Positions 45,495 to 53,592 of a DNA stretch of 64,000 nucleotides are shown one piece after another. This stretch comes from Pseudomonadota bacterium (GTDB lineage Bacteria; Pseudomonadota; Alphaproteobacteria; Rhodobacterales; Rhodobacteraceae). Numbering within the stretch: position 1 is the stretch's first letter; each line of letters opens with the position of its first letter. The notes below the pieces were generated by a model. That model saw only the letters and a program-made list of their open reading frames with translations, had not been told where the DNA came from and did no database searches. Both the position numbers and the translations under genes were made by a program. The DNA lies in assembly GCA_963205235.1 (NCBI GenBank), contig CAUJIP010000012.1, positions 16,641-80,640 on the forward strand. The letters run 5' to 3'.

Positions 45495-47327
45495 TCACTC
45501 GGCAGGTGTGCTGCTGAACCAGGTCAAGGGCTGCATCAGATAGTCGCCAAAGGCCATCCGCTCGGTATCGGGCAGGACGAAATACCAGTTGGCGATCAGC
45601 ACGACCAGCGCTCCGACAATCAGCGTCAGGTAAGGCAGCATCCCCGCCTTCCGCTCACCCAGTTCGCCATAGGGCAGACCAAGGTCGTCATAGGCTTCTT
45701 TCGGGAACTTGCCCTTATCGACGACATAGTGGCGATACCAGAACACCGGGAAGATCAAGGCCGCGAAGAACAGGCCCGACAGAAGCGCGCCGGAATAGCC
45801 CCATACCTTGGCACCGGCCCCCAGGAACAGGATGTTCACGAAGGCAAGGATGGTGTTGATCCCGATCAGCCAGCTTGGCGCTTTCCACGGACGCTCCATA
45901 TGTGCGCTGTCGATGCGGTGGATCCAGCCGGCATTCAGGTTCAGGAAGTTGAACAGGATGTAGCCGACGTTGGAAATCGCGAGAACATAGAAGTAACCTG
46001 CCACGTCCGAAGCCAGCGCCAGCAGGAACACATTGAAGGCAAAGTCCGTCCACATCGCCTTGCGCGGCGCGCCATGGGCGTTGACCGTGCCCAGATACTT
46101 CGGCAGCCAACCATCGCGCGAGCCCTGATAAAGGGTACGCGACGAACCCGCCATTGCGGTCATGATCGCCAGGAAAAGTGCAAGGATCATCAGGATCACG
46201 AAGATCTGGGTGATAACCGGCCCGCCGCCGATCATGTTGCCCAGGGCCTCGCCAACACCCGATCCGTCAACGATGCCGGTGGCCAGCATACCCTCTTGCC
46301 CAAGTACGCCCTGGAACGAGAACGGGATGAGGAAGAAGAACAGGCAGCACAGAAGCCCGGAATAGAAGATCGCGCGGAAGGTGTCCGTCTTGGGGTCCTT
46401 CAGTTCGCGCGTATAGCAGACAGCGGTTTCAAAGCCGTAGGTCGACCAGGCCGCGATATAAAGACCACCCAGGAACAGCGTCCAGCCACCGATATTCCAT
46501 TCGCCATCGACCCCGGAATAGGCGGCCGTCGGCGGCAGCAGGTTGGTGACGTTCATCGAGTTGATGTGGCCGCTAAGGATCGGAACCAGACCCACCAGCA
46601 GCAAGGGTACAAGCACGATGATCGCCAGCCACTTCTGCGCCGATGCGGTCGAGGCGATGCCCTTTTCCTGAATCATCAGGATCACCAGCATCAGCGCCAC
46701 GCCGATCACGAAGTATGAGTTGAAATGAAGCGTCCCAAGGCCCGGAATCTCCAGCGCATAGGCTTCCCAGGTGCGGAAGGCCGGGGTCAGGGCCGACACG
46801 CCGTCAGCGGAAGCAACCGCCTTGATCGCATCCTCGACCGCTGTGCCCGCATTTGCGGCCATGAAGTCGACAACGCCCTGGGTTTCCGCCGTATAGCTGG
46901 CAATGTTTGCCGTCACCCAGTCCAGAACCTGTTGGCTTTCGGCCAGCGGTACCGGGAAAAGCGCGTTCAGGATATAGCCCGCCGCGATCACGCAGCCCAA
47001 GGACAGCACCGGCGACCAGGCGAACCAGTTGCACCAGACCGACAGGGGTGCCACCAGCTTGGAATAGCGCAGCCAGGCCGTCGCACCATAGACCGAGGTG
47101 CCACCCGATTTGTTGCCGAACATCCCGGCCATTTCGGCATAGGTAAAGCTTTGCAGAAAGCCCATGATCATCGAGATGATCCAGACCACAAAGGCCAGCT
47201 TGCCGGTCGTTCCGGCGATCCCGCCGATGGAAAACAGCACCAGCGGTGGCACGCCGGCGGCGACCCAGAAGGCCCCCTTCCAGCTAAGCGCCCGGACCAT
47301 CTGGCCCGATCCAGTTTCAGTCGTCAT
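45495..47327 (-). CDS. APC-superfamily permease, large form (candidate tri-/dimethylamine importer)
   Basis: 610 residues, longer than typical 450-500-residue amino acid permeases. The N-terminal helix 1 contains G-V-P-P-L-V-L-F-S-I-G-G-I-A-G-T-T, a substrate-site-like glycine break. An insert of about 75 residues between helices 3 and 4 (after F-P-V-P-L-A) is periplasmic. The remainder has the usual A-W-S-T-Y-G-F-E and G-S-S-R-T-L-Y-Q-G-S-R-D-G-W-L-P-K-Y loops. It lies between tmm and dmmD with its own terminator. Transport of an amine substrate is inferred. Confidence 0.82.
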   Translation of the reverse strand: MTTETGSGQMVRALSWKGAFWVAAGVPPLVLFSIGGIAGTTGKLAFVVWIISMIMGFLQSFTYAEMAGMFGNKSGGTSVYGATAWLRYSKLVAPLSVWCNWFAWSPVLSLGCVIAAGYILNALFPVPLAESQQVLDWVTANIASYTAETQGVVDFMAANAGTAVEDAIKAVASADGVSALTPAFRTWEAYALEIPGLGTLHFNSYFVIGVALMLVILMIQEKGIASTASAQKWLAIIVLVPLLLVGLVPILSGHINSMNVTNLLPPTAAYSGVDGEWNIGGWTLFLGGLYIAAWSTYGFETAVCYTRELKDPKTDTFRAIFYSGLLCCLFFFLIPFSFQGVLGQEGMLATGIVDGSGVGEALGNMIGGGPVITQIFVILMILALFLAIMTAMAGSSRTLYQGSRDGWLPKYLGTVNAHGAPRKAMWTDFAFNVFLLALASDVAGYFYVLAISNVGYILFNFLNLNAGWIHRIDSAHMERPWKAPSWLIGINTILAFVNILFLGAGAKVWGYSGALLSGLFFAALIFPVFWYRHYVVDKGKFPKEAYDDLGLPYGELGERKAGMLPYLTLIVGALVVLIANWYFVLPDTERMAFGDYLMQPLTWFSSTPAE

Positions 47328-47678
47328 TCCCTCACTCCTGTTGGATGGCGCATCCAGTCTTGGGGCATTTCTTAAAGCCTGCCTCTATCGCTGGTGCGTC
47401 CTGATTTCGGTTCACCGCAGATGTGGTGAAGAATCCCTTTCCGTAGTCGCCAGAACTCTCCTTCGCCCGGGCAGAAACTTGTCAGGTCGCGCTACCATGC
47501 TGCGGCCCGATGCCGCAGAGGAAAGCACGTCATTTCCGCCAAGGCGAGAAAAATTTCATCTTGGCGAAAGAATGTTTCCCAAAGAATCTTGTGTCTTCGC
47601 TGTTTCGCCACAAAAAACGACAGCGCGGCATCGTTTCCGACGCCGCGCCCATCGATCCTGCCCGTTTTGCGGTCGGAC
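47328..47678. other. Long intergenic region upstream of the APC permease gene
   Basis: 351 bp with no gene. It contains the tmm terminator (47612-47648), an inverted repeat CGCCAAG / CTTGGCG around 47537-47565 in an AT-rich patch, and a 15-bp element shared with dmmD (47529-47543). The remaining 150 bp next to the permease ATG holds nothing I recognise. Confidence 0.6.
47612..47648 (-). terminator. Rho-independent terminator of tmm
   Basis: On the minus strand an 11-bp stem (47638-47648 with 47623-47633; one G-U pair) closed by a GAAA tetraloop is followed by TGTCG then TTTTTT. It begins 30 bp after the tmm stop codon. It is an efficient terminator by appearance. Confidence 0.82.
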
Positions 47679-49025
47679 CTAGTTCTTCAGATAGCTTTCC
47701 ATCGAATCTTCCAGCGCATCCTTCCAGGGCGTGTGATGCACAGGCGCCATGGTTCCGGTGATGACGGACCGGTAGGCATGGTTACGGAAGGCCATGATGT
47801 CCTCTTTCTTGTGGTCTTTCCACTCGAAGAAGGCCTCGCAGGCACCGTCCACGTCAAACGAAGGATAGTCGGTTTCCGCGATCAGTTCCTTCACATACTC
47901 GCCCTGATAGTGGATGGCGTCATGTGCGTCCTGTCCAGCATCTTCGCTGGCCACACGATCCGCCACGTCCTTCAGTAGGACAGCCTTGTCGGTCGGCACG
48001 GCGATCTTGCCCAGAATCACGTCCCGCACCCACCAAGCCTGCGCGTCGAACATGTTGAAGGTGAACCATTGGTCCTGCATGCCCAGATAGAACATCTTCG
48101 GGTTATGCACATAGACCACGCCCTTGTAGAGGTCGTTGGTCGCCAGCCGGTTCGCCGTCTTCAGCCGGAGGTCATCGGGCAGGAACGGGAAGTGGTGCTT
48201 GTACCCGGTGCACAGAATGATCGCATCGACCTTCTTCGACGTGCCGTCCGCGAAATAGGCGGTGGTTTCATCCACCCGGACCAGCGCCGGAACTTCTTTC
48301 CAGTTGTCCGGCCATTTGAAGCCCATCGGCGCATGACGATAGGCCACGGTGATCGACTTGGCCCCATATTTCCAGCACTGCGAGCCGATGTCCTCGGCCG
48401 AATAGCTGCTGCCAAGGATCAGCAGATCCTTACCCTTGAACTCCATCGCGTCGCGGAAGTCGTGGGCATGCAGCACGCGGCCGCCGAACACGTCAAAGCC
48501 TGGGTATTCCGGCACGTTCGGGGTCGAGAAGTGGCCCGAGGCGCAGATCACATGGTCAAACTCTTCCTTGTAGATCGAGTCCTTGACCAGATCATGCGCC
48601 ATGACGGTGAAGTTGCCCTTGTCGGCGTTGTATTCGACCCAACGCACCGGATGGCGAAAGCGGATCCAGTCCCGGACCCCGGCTTTCTTTACCCGACCTT
48701 CAATATAGTCGACCATCACTGCCCGCGGCGGATAGCTGGCAATCTGCTTTCCGAAATGCTCTTCGAAAGAATAGTCCGCGAATTCAAGGCCTTCCTTCGG
48801 ACCGTTGGTCCACAGATAACGGTACATGCTGCAATGGACCGGTTCGCCGTACTCATCAAGGCCGGTGCGCCAAGTATAGTTCCACAACCCGCCCCAATCG
48901 CCCTGCTTTTCAAAGCAGACAACCTCGGGGATGGCCTCGCCCTTGGCTTGCGCCGATTGAAAGGCCCGAAGCTGTGCCAGGCCAGAAGGCCCTGCTCCGA
49001 TCACCGCAACTCTTTTCTTCATCAT
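47679..49025 (-). CDS. tmm: Trimethylamine monooxygenase
   Basis: 448 residues; ATG 49022 is an alternative first codon with better spacing from GGAGG. FAD-binding G-A-G-P-S-G-L-A lies at residues 10-17, the FMO signature [11 protein letters not shown] near residue 185, and the NADPH-binding G-S-S-Y-S-A-E-D near residue 205. This is the bacterial flavin monooxygenase group that converts trimethylamine to its N-oxide, and related members also oxidise dimethylsulfide. The context with tdm, dmm and gmaS supports the amine role. The stop is TAG, followed by a terminator. Confidence 0.93.
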   Translation of the reverse strand: MMKKRVAVIGAGPSGLAQLRAFQSAQAKGEAIPEVVCFEKQGDWGGLWNYTWRTGLDEYGEPVHCSMYRYLWTNGPKEGLEFADYSFEEHFGKQIASYPPRAVMVDYIEGRVKKAGVRDWIRFRHPVRWVEYNADKGNFTVMAHDLVKDSIYKEEFDHVICASGHFSTPNVPEYPGFDVFGGRVLHAHDFRDAMEFKGKDLLILGSSYSAEDIGSQCWKYGAKSITVAYRHAPMGFKWPDNWKEVPALVRVDETTAYFADGTSKKVDAIILCTGYKHHFPFLPDDLRLKTANRLATNDLYKGVVYVHNPKMFYLGMQDQWFTFNMFDAQAWWVRDVILGKIAVPTDKAVLLKDVADRVASEDAGQDAHDAIHYQGEYVKELIAETDYPSFDVDGACEAFFEWKDHKKEDIMAFRNHAYRSVITGTMAPVHHTPWKDALEDSMESYLKN

Positions 49026-49130
49026 TACCTCCGTATGGGAATCTGGTGTCGTTCTGGGCGCCGACTTTTGCCGGTAGCTAAGGACAAAGTTGCGCCTGTG
49101 TCAAATCTTCTTCCTGTTGGTAAACATGAT

Positions 49131-49163
49131 TGACCCCGAAGGATTGAAAATCCCCCGGGGTCA
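49131..49163 (-). terminator. Hairpin downstream of the universal stress protein gene
   Basis: TGACCCCG and CGGGGTCA form an 8-bp outer stem with an inner GGATT/AATCC stem. It lies 38 bp after the usp stop on the minus strand. It lacks a U-tract, so it may act as an RNA-stabilising end or a weak terminator. Confidence 0.55.
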
Positions 49164-49201
49164 GGAACACAACCTTTAAGAGAGCTTATGACGATCACGC
49201 C

Positions 49202-49615
49202 CTAGCGGGCAATGGTCACCGTGCAATGCGCGCGGGTGGCAACTTCGGCGGCAACCGACCCCAGGACAAGCCGCGTCAGACCCCGTTTGTCACCGGTTCC
49301 CATCACGATATGAGTATATCCGTTCTGCTCGGCATAGGCGATGATCGCGGGGGCCGCTTCGCGGGCGACAACCTCGACCGTTCCGACATCCGTCGCCCCT
49401 TCGCTGTGGGCCAAGGCCTCGGCATCGGCGAGCACCTTCTCGACCTCTTCCGCCTTCCAATGGCTGATGGTCGGGCCGCGCGCTCCACCATGCGCAATGT
49501 TCACGGCGCAGATCGTCAGGTGAAACCCGGTAGCCTTGGCGACCTCGGCTGCAAGGATGACACCGATGGTCCCATGGTCCGTCCCGTCGGTCGGGCAAAG
49601 TATCTTTTTCGCCAT
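49202..49615 (-). CDS. Universal stress protein (UspA family)
   Basis: 137 residues from ATG 49615, with GAGGAG upstream. The start A-K-K-I-L-C-P-T-D-G-T-D and the ATP-site G-T-G-D-K-R-G-L-T-R-L-V-L-G-S-V are typical, G-2x-G-9x-G-S pattern included. It is a cytoplasmic stress protein. It is placed between tmm and gmaS, and an FNR/CRP-type dyad in its upstream region suggests oxygen- or energy-linked control. Confidence 0.9.
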   Translation of the reverse strand: MAKKILCPTDGTDHGTIGVILAAEVAKATGFHLTICAVNIAHGGARGPTISHWKAEEVEKVLADAEALAHSEGATDVGTVEVVAREAAPAIIAYAEQNGYTHIVMGTGDKRGLTRLVLGSVAAEVATRAHCTVTIAR

Positions 49616-49636
49616 TTTCTGGCTCCTCTGATCCAT

Positions 49637-49691
49637 TGACTTCCCAGTCAGACAAGCACGAAACTTCCGCAGACACCTTGACCTGAGTCAA
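49637..49691. promoter_or_regulatory. FNR/CRP-type dyads between usp and cupin genes
   Basis: TTGACCTGAGTCAA at 49678-49691 is a perfect TTGAC-N4-GTCAA dyad, close to the FnrL consensus TTGAT-N4-ATCAA. A second, TGACT-N4-AGTCA, lies at 49637-49650. The first is centred 70 bp from the usp ATG and 45 bp from the cupin ATG. Regulator identity is inferred. Confidence 0.55.
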
Positions 49692-49729
49692 CCAACCCTA
49701 CGCACAATCAAAGCTATCGGAGTCCCCAG

Positions 49730-50092
49730 ATGAAACCAGTCGATCCCAGTGCCCGCCGCATTGCCAATATCCATCAGGCGGCTTTCACGCCCTTTGTCTA
49801 TCCCGACGGTCTTGCACTTGGGGATGCGGTGCTGCAGTTGGACGACACGGTCGAACTTGGCACCGGCTTTCACGTCTATCGCATGCCGCCCGGCATGACG
49901 ACCCGCAGCCACCGTCACAACGGCCACGAACAGTTCCTGATCCTTGAGGGCGAGCTGCACGAAAACGACGGCACCATCTTCCGCGCTGGCGATCTGGTAT
50001 TCTACCGCGATGGCACGGAACACAATTCCTTCACCCCGAATGGCTGCCTTCTGGCTGTCCATATCGCCGGGCCGGAATTCCCTGTGGACTGA
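49730..50092 (+). CDS. Cupin domain protein
   Basis: 120 residues forming one cupin barrel. Metal-site motif 1 is H-R-H-N-G-H-E-Q-F-L-I-L-E-G and motif 2 is G-D-L-V-F-Y-R-D-G-T-E-H-N. Metal ligands (three His and one Glu) are all present. The activity is not recognisable. It is the only plus-strand gene between tmm and mgsA and shares its promoter region with usp. Confidence 0.85.
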   Translation: MKPVDPSARRIANIHQAAFTPFVYPDGLALGDAVLQLDDTVELGTGFHVYRMPPGMTTRSHRHNGHEQFLILEGELHENDGTIFRAGDLVFYRDGTEHNSFTPNGCLLAVHIAGPEFPVD

Positions 50093-50097
50093 ACGAC

Positions 50098-50121
50098 AAA
50101 AGCCCCGGATCGCTCCGGGGC
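50098..50121 (-). terminator. Rho-independent terminator downstream of gmaS
   Basis: On the minus strand an 8-bp stem (50114-50121 with 50102-50109) and a GCGA loop are followed by TTTT. It lies about 105 bp after the gmaS stop and probably ends the mgsABC-gmaS transcript. On the plus strand it could also cap the cupin message. Confidence 0.8.
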
Positions 50122-50166
50122 CAGTCGGGGGTCGTCAATCGGGACATTGGCACTGCCACCTCGTTG

Positions 50167-50213
50167 GACTTGGTCTCCTCGTCGGGTCGGGCCCGGCGAG
50201 GAGTGACGAAGTC
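50167..50213. repeat. Long imperfect hairpin after gmaS
   Basis: GACTTGGTC (50167-50175) pairs with GACGAAGTC (50205-50213) apart from one mismatch, and CTCCTCG (50175-50181) pairs with CGAGGAG (50197-50203). A sequence with the same CTCCTCG, CGAGGAG and GACGAAG words occurs at 57982-58024. It may be a dispersed hairpin repeat. Confidence 0.55.
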
Positions 50214-50226
50214 ATCGACGAGCGCC

Positions 50227-51534
50227 TCAGATATCCAACGTGGTCTGGGTTTCCCAGGCCGAGAAGTGGCCGCAGTAATCGTTCCACTCCTTGTGCTTCA
50301 GCTTCAGGAAGGCGGACGAGAATTCGTCGCCCATCATCGACTTCAGCGTTTTGTCCTTGTCGTATTCGCGCAGCGCGTCCAACAGGTTCAGCGGCAGCTT
50401 CGGCGCGTTCTTCACCGTGTGGCCCATCTGGTACATGTCGATGTCATAGCGACGGCCCGGATCGGCCTTGGTGCGCACCCCGTCAATGCCCGCCGCCAGA
50501 ATGACGGCCTGCATCAGATAGGGGTTCGCCGCACCATCGGGCAGGCGAAGCTCGAACCGGCCCGGCCCGGGAACGCGGACCATGTGGGTGCGGTTGTTGC
50601 CGGTCCAGGTCACCGTGTTCGGTGCCCAGGTCGCGCCCGAAGAGGTGCGAGGCGCGTTGATCCGCTTGTAGCTGTTCACGGTCGGGTTGCAGATCGCCGC
50701 CAGCGCGCTGGCATGCTTCATGATCCCGCCCAGGAAGTTCCGGCCCTGATCCGACAGGCCCAGTTCCTTGGACTTGTCGGCGAAGGCGTTGGTCTTGCCA
50801 TCCAGGCTCCAGACCGAGATGTGGGCATGGCAGCCCGATCCGGTCAGACCCTTGAAGGGCTTCGGCATGAAGGTCGCCCGCAACCCGTGCTTTTCGGCAA
50901 CCGACTTCATCATGAACTTGAAGAAGCTGTGCTTGTCGGCGGTCTGCAACACGTCGTCATATTTCCAGTTCATCTCGAACTGGCCGGTCGCGTCTTCGTG
51001 GTCGTTCTGGTAGGCCTCCCAGCCCAGATCCAGCATGTAGTCGCAAACCTCGGCGATGCAGTCGTACTGGCGCATCACCGCCTGCTGGTCGTAGCAGGGC
51101 TTTTCGGCGTTGTCATAGGGGTCGGCAATCTTGTCGCCCTGAGGTGTCAGCAGGAAGAACTCCGGCTCGACCCCGGTCTTGACGCGCAGACCGTCCTTTG
51201 CGGCTTCGTCGATCAGGCGGCGCAGCACGTTGCGCGGGGCCTGAGCAAGTGGCTTGTCTTCCATCACGCAGTTCGCGGCGACCCAGGCAACCTCTTTCTT
51301 CCAGGGCAGCTGGATCGCGGCCTCTGGATCCGGAACCGCCATCATGTCGGGGTGCGCAGGCGTCAGGTCCAACCAGGTCGCGAACCCGGCAAAACCCGCA
51401 CCATCCACCGCCATGTCATTGATCGCCTGCGTCGGCACCAGTTTCGCACGCTGTCCACCGAACAGGTCGGTGTAGGAGATCATGAAATACTTGACGCCCT
51501 TTTCCTTGGCCCACTTGGCAAGGTCTTTCGCCAT
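50227..51534 (-). CDS. gmaS: Gamma-glutamylmethylamide synthetase (GlnT/type III glutamine synthetase family)
   Basis: 435 residues from ATG 51534, with GGGAG upstream. It has the ATP and substrate signatures of glutamine synthetases: G-V-E-P-E-F-F-L-L near residue 120, G-S-G-C-H-A-H-I-S near residue 260, and N-P-T-V-N-S-Y-K-R-I-N. It is the methylamine-specific relative that joins methylamine to glutamate using ATP. It follows mgsC by 28 bp on the same strand, the pairing expected for the N-methylglutamate pathway. Confidence 0.92.
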   Translation of the reverse strand: MAKDLAKWAKEKGVKYFMISYTDLFGGQRAKLVPTQAINDMAVDGAGFAGFATWLDLTPAHPDMMAVPDPEAAIQLPWKKEVAWVAANCVMEDKPLAQAPRNVLRRLIDEAAKDGLRVKTGVEPEFFLLTPQGDKIADPYDNAEKPCYDQQAVMRQYDCIAEVCDYMLDLGWEAYQNDHEDATGQFEMNWKYDDVLQTADKHSFFKFMMKSVAEKHGLRATFMPKPFKGLTGSGCHAHISVWSLDGKTNAFADKSKELGLSDQGRNFLGGIMKHASALAAICNPTVNSYKRINAPRTSSGATWAPNTVTWTGNNRTHMVRVPGPGRFELRLPDGAANPYLMQAVILAAGIDGVRTKADPGRRYDIDMYQMGHTVKNAPKLPLNLLDALREYDKDKTLKSMMGDEFSSAFLKLKHKEWNDYCGHFSAWETQTTLDI

Positions 51535-51562
51535 TTTTAGCTCCCTGTCGTCTTTGTGTTTT

Positions 51563-52891
51563 TCAGAACCCGCCGTTGCGGCCCGGGATCCAGTTCGTTC
51601 CGGCAATCGGCACCCCGGCCATGGCTGCTGCTTCGATGGTCAGCGAGCACAGGTCTTCGGGTTCCAGATTGTGCAGGTGATTCTTGCCGCAGGCGCGGGC
51701 AATCGTCTGCGCTTCCAGCGTCATCACCTTCAGATAGTTCTTCAGACGGCGACCGCCCAGAACAGGGTCGAACCGTTTGAACAGTTCCGGGTCCTGCGTG
51801 GTGATCCCTGCCGGGTCCTTGCCTTCGTGCCAGTCGTCATAGGCATCGGCAGTGGTGCCCAGCTTCTGATACTCGGCCTCCAGCTTCGGATCGTTGTCGC
51901 CCAGCGCGATCAGCGCCGCCGTGCCGATGGCAACCGCATCGGCCCCCAGAGCCATGGCCTTGGCCACGTCCGCCCCGGTGCGGATGCCGCCCGACACGAT
52001 CAGCTGCACCTTGCGATGCATGCCAAGGTCCTGCAGCGCCTTCACCGCCTGCGGGATACAGGCAAGGATCGGCATGCCGACATGTTCGATGAACACGTCC
52101 TGCGTTGCCGCCGTGCCGCCCTGCATGCCGTCCAGCACCACGACGTCAGCCCCTGCCTTCACGGCCAGAGCGGTGTCGTACTAGGGCCGCGCGCCACCGA
52201 TCTTGACGTAGATCGGCTTTTCCCAATCGGTGATCTCGCGCAGTTCGTGGATCTTGATCTCAAGATCGTCCGGCCCGGTCCAGTCGGGGTGACGGCAAGC
52301 GGAACGCTGGTCGATCCCCTTGGGCAGGTTGCGCATGTTCGCGACACGGTCGGAAATCTTCTGGCCCAGAAGCATCCCGCCCCCGCCCGGCTTCGCGCCC
52401 TGGCCGACCACCACTTCGATGGCATCGGCGCGGCGGAGATCGTCCGGGATCATGCCATAGCGGCTGGGCAGATACTGATAGACCAGTGTCCTGGAATGGC
52501 CGCGCTCTTCCTCGGTCATGCCACCGTCGCCGGTGGTGGTCGAGGTGCCGGCTTCCGAAGCCCCGCGACCCAGGGCTTCCTTGGCCGGGCCGGACAGCGC
52601 ACCGAAGCTCATCCCGGCGATCGTCACCGGAATGTCCAGGTGGATCGGCTTCTTGGCGAACCGGGTGCCAAGCCAGACGTCGGTCGCGCATTTCTCGCGG
52701 TAGCCTTCCAGCGGGTAGCGGCTGATCGAGGCGCCGAGGAACAGCAGGTCATCGAAATGCGGCAGGTGGCGCTTGGTGCCACCGCCACGGATGTCATAGA
52801 TGCCAGAGGCGGCAGCACGACGGATTTCGGCGTTCACTGCGGGGGTGAAGGTGGCCGAGTAGCGCGGCGGGGTATGGGGAAAATCGCTCAT
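51563..52891 (-). pseudogene. mgsC: N-methylglutamate synthase subunit C (FMN-binding glutamate-synthase-like), interrupted by in-frame TAG
   Basis: 443 codons from ATG 52891 (GAGG upstream) with one internal amber codon at 52183-52181. Both sides are in the same frame and continue the family: residues before it end I-Y-V-K-I-G-G-A-R-P, and after it Y-D-T-A-L-A-V-K-A-G-A-D-V-V-V-L-D-G-M-Q resumes. FMN and substrate regions lie on both sides (I-A-G-M-S-F-G-A-L-S; S-G-G-I-R-T-G-A-D-V). Full-length product would need readthrough. Otherwise a 236-residue fragment results. It could also be a sequencing error. The product would transfer the methylamine group to form N-methylglutamate. Confidence 0.85.
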
Positions 52892-52898
52892 CTTTGCC

Positions 52899-53588
52899 TC
52901 AATATGCCGCTGCGTTGTCGATGTTGAAGTTGTAGAGCTTCCGGGCCGAACCATAGCGCTTGAACTCTTCCGGCTTCGCCTTGCCGTCGGCTTCGCCGCG
53001 CTTCAGCAGATCTTCCAGAAGGGCGTAATGCTCGGGCCGCATCTCTTTCTCGATGCAGTCCGCGCCCAGCGATTTCACGCTGCCGCGCACGAAAAGCCGG
53101 GCTTCATACAGCGAGTCGCCCAAGGCGTCGCCGGCATCGCCCAGCACCACCATGTTGCCCGACTGCGCCATGAAGGCCGACATGTGGCCGATGGAGCCAT
53201 GGACGACGATGTCGATCCCCTTCATCGACACGCCGCAGCGCGACGAGGCGTTGCCCTTGACGACGAGAAGACCGCCACGCCCGGTCGCCCCGGCATACTG
53301 GCTGGCATTGCCGTCGATGATGACGGTGCCCGACATCATGTTCTCGGCCACACCGGGGCCCGCCGAGCCCTTGATGCGGATCGTCGCCTGCTTGTTCATA
53401 CCGGCACAGTAATAGCCGGTCGAGCCGCGCACGGTGATGTCCACAGGGGCGTCCACCCCGGCGGCGATGGCATGAGCGCCCTTGGGATTGACGACCTCCC
53501 AGTCGGTCATGTTGGTCTGGCCCTTCAGCGCGTGCAGCGCCGAGTTGAGTGCCCGCAAGCCCTCTTTGCCCAGATCGAAGCTCTGCAT
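52899..53588 (-). CDS. mgsB: N-methylglutamate synthase subunit B (GlxC-like)
   Basis: 229 residues. It forms a right-handed beta-helix like the C-terminal part of glutamate synthase: repeated G-x-x-G turns such as V-R-G-S-T-G-Y-Y-C-A-G-M, I-K-G-S-A-G-P-G-V-A-E-N-M-M-S-G, and V-V-H-G-S-I-G-H-M. It is a structural subunit of N-methylglutamate synthase. The spacing to mgsA is 4 bp and to mgsC 7 bp, so the three are one operon. Confidence 0.88.
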   Translation of the reverse strand: MQSFDLGKEGLRALNSALHALKGQTNMTDWEVVNPKGAHAIAAGVDAPVDITVRGSTGYYCAGMNKQATIRIKGSAGPGVAENMMSGTVIIDGNASQYAGATGRGGLLVVKGNASSRCGVSMKGIDIVVHGSIGHMSAFMAQSGNMVVLGDAGDALGDSLYEARLFVRGSVKSLGADCIEKEMRPEHYALLEDLLKRGEADGKAKPEEFKRYGSARKLYNFNIDNAAAY

Positions 53589-53592
53589 TCTC

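Noticed and set aside
43610..45517. 635-codon plus-strand frame opposite dmmA and dmmD
   Set aside because: Antisense shadow in a GC-rich genome. Composition is non-protein-like and it spans two well-supported genes and their gap.
52181..52183. Amber codon in mgsC as a pyrrolysine codon
   Set aside because: Pyrrolysine is known in corrinoid-dependent methylamine methyltransferases, not in this enzyme family. No pyl gene or tRNA-like sequence is visible, and TAG ends other genes here, including tmm at 47679, so it works as an ordinary stop.
51563..52954. Two separate mgsC-like genes
   Set aside because: The two open frames are in the same frame, have no intergenic gap beyond 18 bp, and together make one family-length protein. 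The second frame's first ATG/GTG is inside a conserved block.
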